Below, piece after piece: positions 63,674 to 64,000 of a DNA stretch of 64,000 nucleotides; the stretch's first letter is position 1; each line of letters opens with the position of its first letter. The stretch comes from Berberis thunbergii (taxonomy: Eukaryota > Streptophyta > Magnoliopsida > Ranunculales > Berberidaceae), in contig QNQO01006270.1 of the NCBI GenBank assembly GCA_003290165.1, positions 107,442 through 171,441 of the forward strand, read 5' to 3'. Both the position numbers and the translations under genes were made by a program. The notes beneath the pieces are model-generated. The model was not told the DNA's origin, did not search any database, and saw nothing but the letters and a program-made list of their open reading frames with translations.

Positions 63674-64000
63674 ACTAGTCAACAGCTATGCTGGCTAACG
63701 CCCATTGTCTTAAAACACTCCAAAGATCGAAGGGACTTAAACACGTATCTCAAGAAACACTTTTGAAACATTCTGAAACTTTGGAGTGTTGTTTATTGTG
63801 TTAATCCATAACTTTCCTGAAAATTTCAGCTCATACGGTGCTCAACTAATTCAAAAATAGTTTATAAAATTTAATAGAATCCTTAATTTCTAATAAAAAC
63901 TGAGAGGTAATTTTGGATTAGTTAAAGTCATTTTTTTGTCACTAAATGCCCTTTCTTTTATGACGGGGAAGTGGAGGAACAGATGAAAAATTTCCAGAGA
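63674..64000. other. Non-genic end of window
   Basis: No feature seen. Confidence 0.5.

Overview
The window is nuclear DNA of a flowering plant, most likely a eudicot. It is AT-rich, has spliced genes with GT..AG introns, and carries many plant transposon classes. I cannot name the species.

Layout. 1-12.1 kb is a transposon graveyard: duplicated 1 kb segments, a TRIM cluster, a decayed gypsy-type gag on the minus strand split by a CACTA element, a hAT-like element carrying a fragment of an NLR resistance gene, and a tRNA-type SINE. 13.05-20.15 kb is a decayed, incomplete endogenous pararetrovirus (Caulimoviridae, Petuvirus-like) lying between two ~645 bp direct repeats. 21.0-24.3 kb is a near-identical 1.6 kb tandem duplication. 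24.4-25.4 kb holds hairpin MITEs.

26.4-48.9 kb is the genic core, with three real genes. Two are Sec14-nodulin type phosphatidylinositol transfer proteins (SFH family), convergent and tail to tail, with the same lengths for their core exons (26.38-31.84 kb plus strand; 34.10-39.35 kb minus strand). The third is chloroplast diaminopimelate decarboxylase (LysA), minus strand, eight exons, 41.55-48.87 kb, predicted 470 aa. LysA makes lysine from meso-diaminopimelate in plastids; the SFH proteins act in phosphoinositide signalling and membrane trafficking. Nothing suggests the three work together. Each SFH gene has gene-model oddities: a frame break in exon 11 of the first, and in the second no in-frame start in the first exon plus stop codons in exon 9 unless an inner splice donor is used.

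49.1-51.3 kb is a dead LINE reverse transcriptase just upstream of LysA; another LINE piece lies inside a LysA intron. 55.9-60.9 kb is the most striking object: a 5,035 bp foldback Mutator-like element with two ~1.72 kb inverted arms, each carrying first exons of a glucose-6-phosphate 1-epimerase-like gene, with unrelated unidentified sequence in the loop and a 10 bp target duplication (one mismatch). A 201 bp MITE at 25.2 kb has nearly the same terminal repeat and a perfect 9 bp target duplication. 61.8-63.7 kb is a hAT element with a perfect 8 bp target duplication, a decayed transposase and a second element nested in it.

I saw no CRISPR, operon or other prokaryotic feature and no intact tRNA or rRNA gene. 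All coordinates come from reading by eye; splice sites were checked by reading-frame phase and by comparing the two SFH paralogs.
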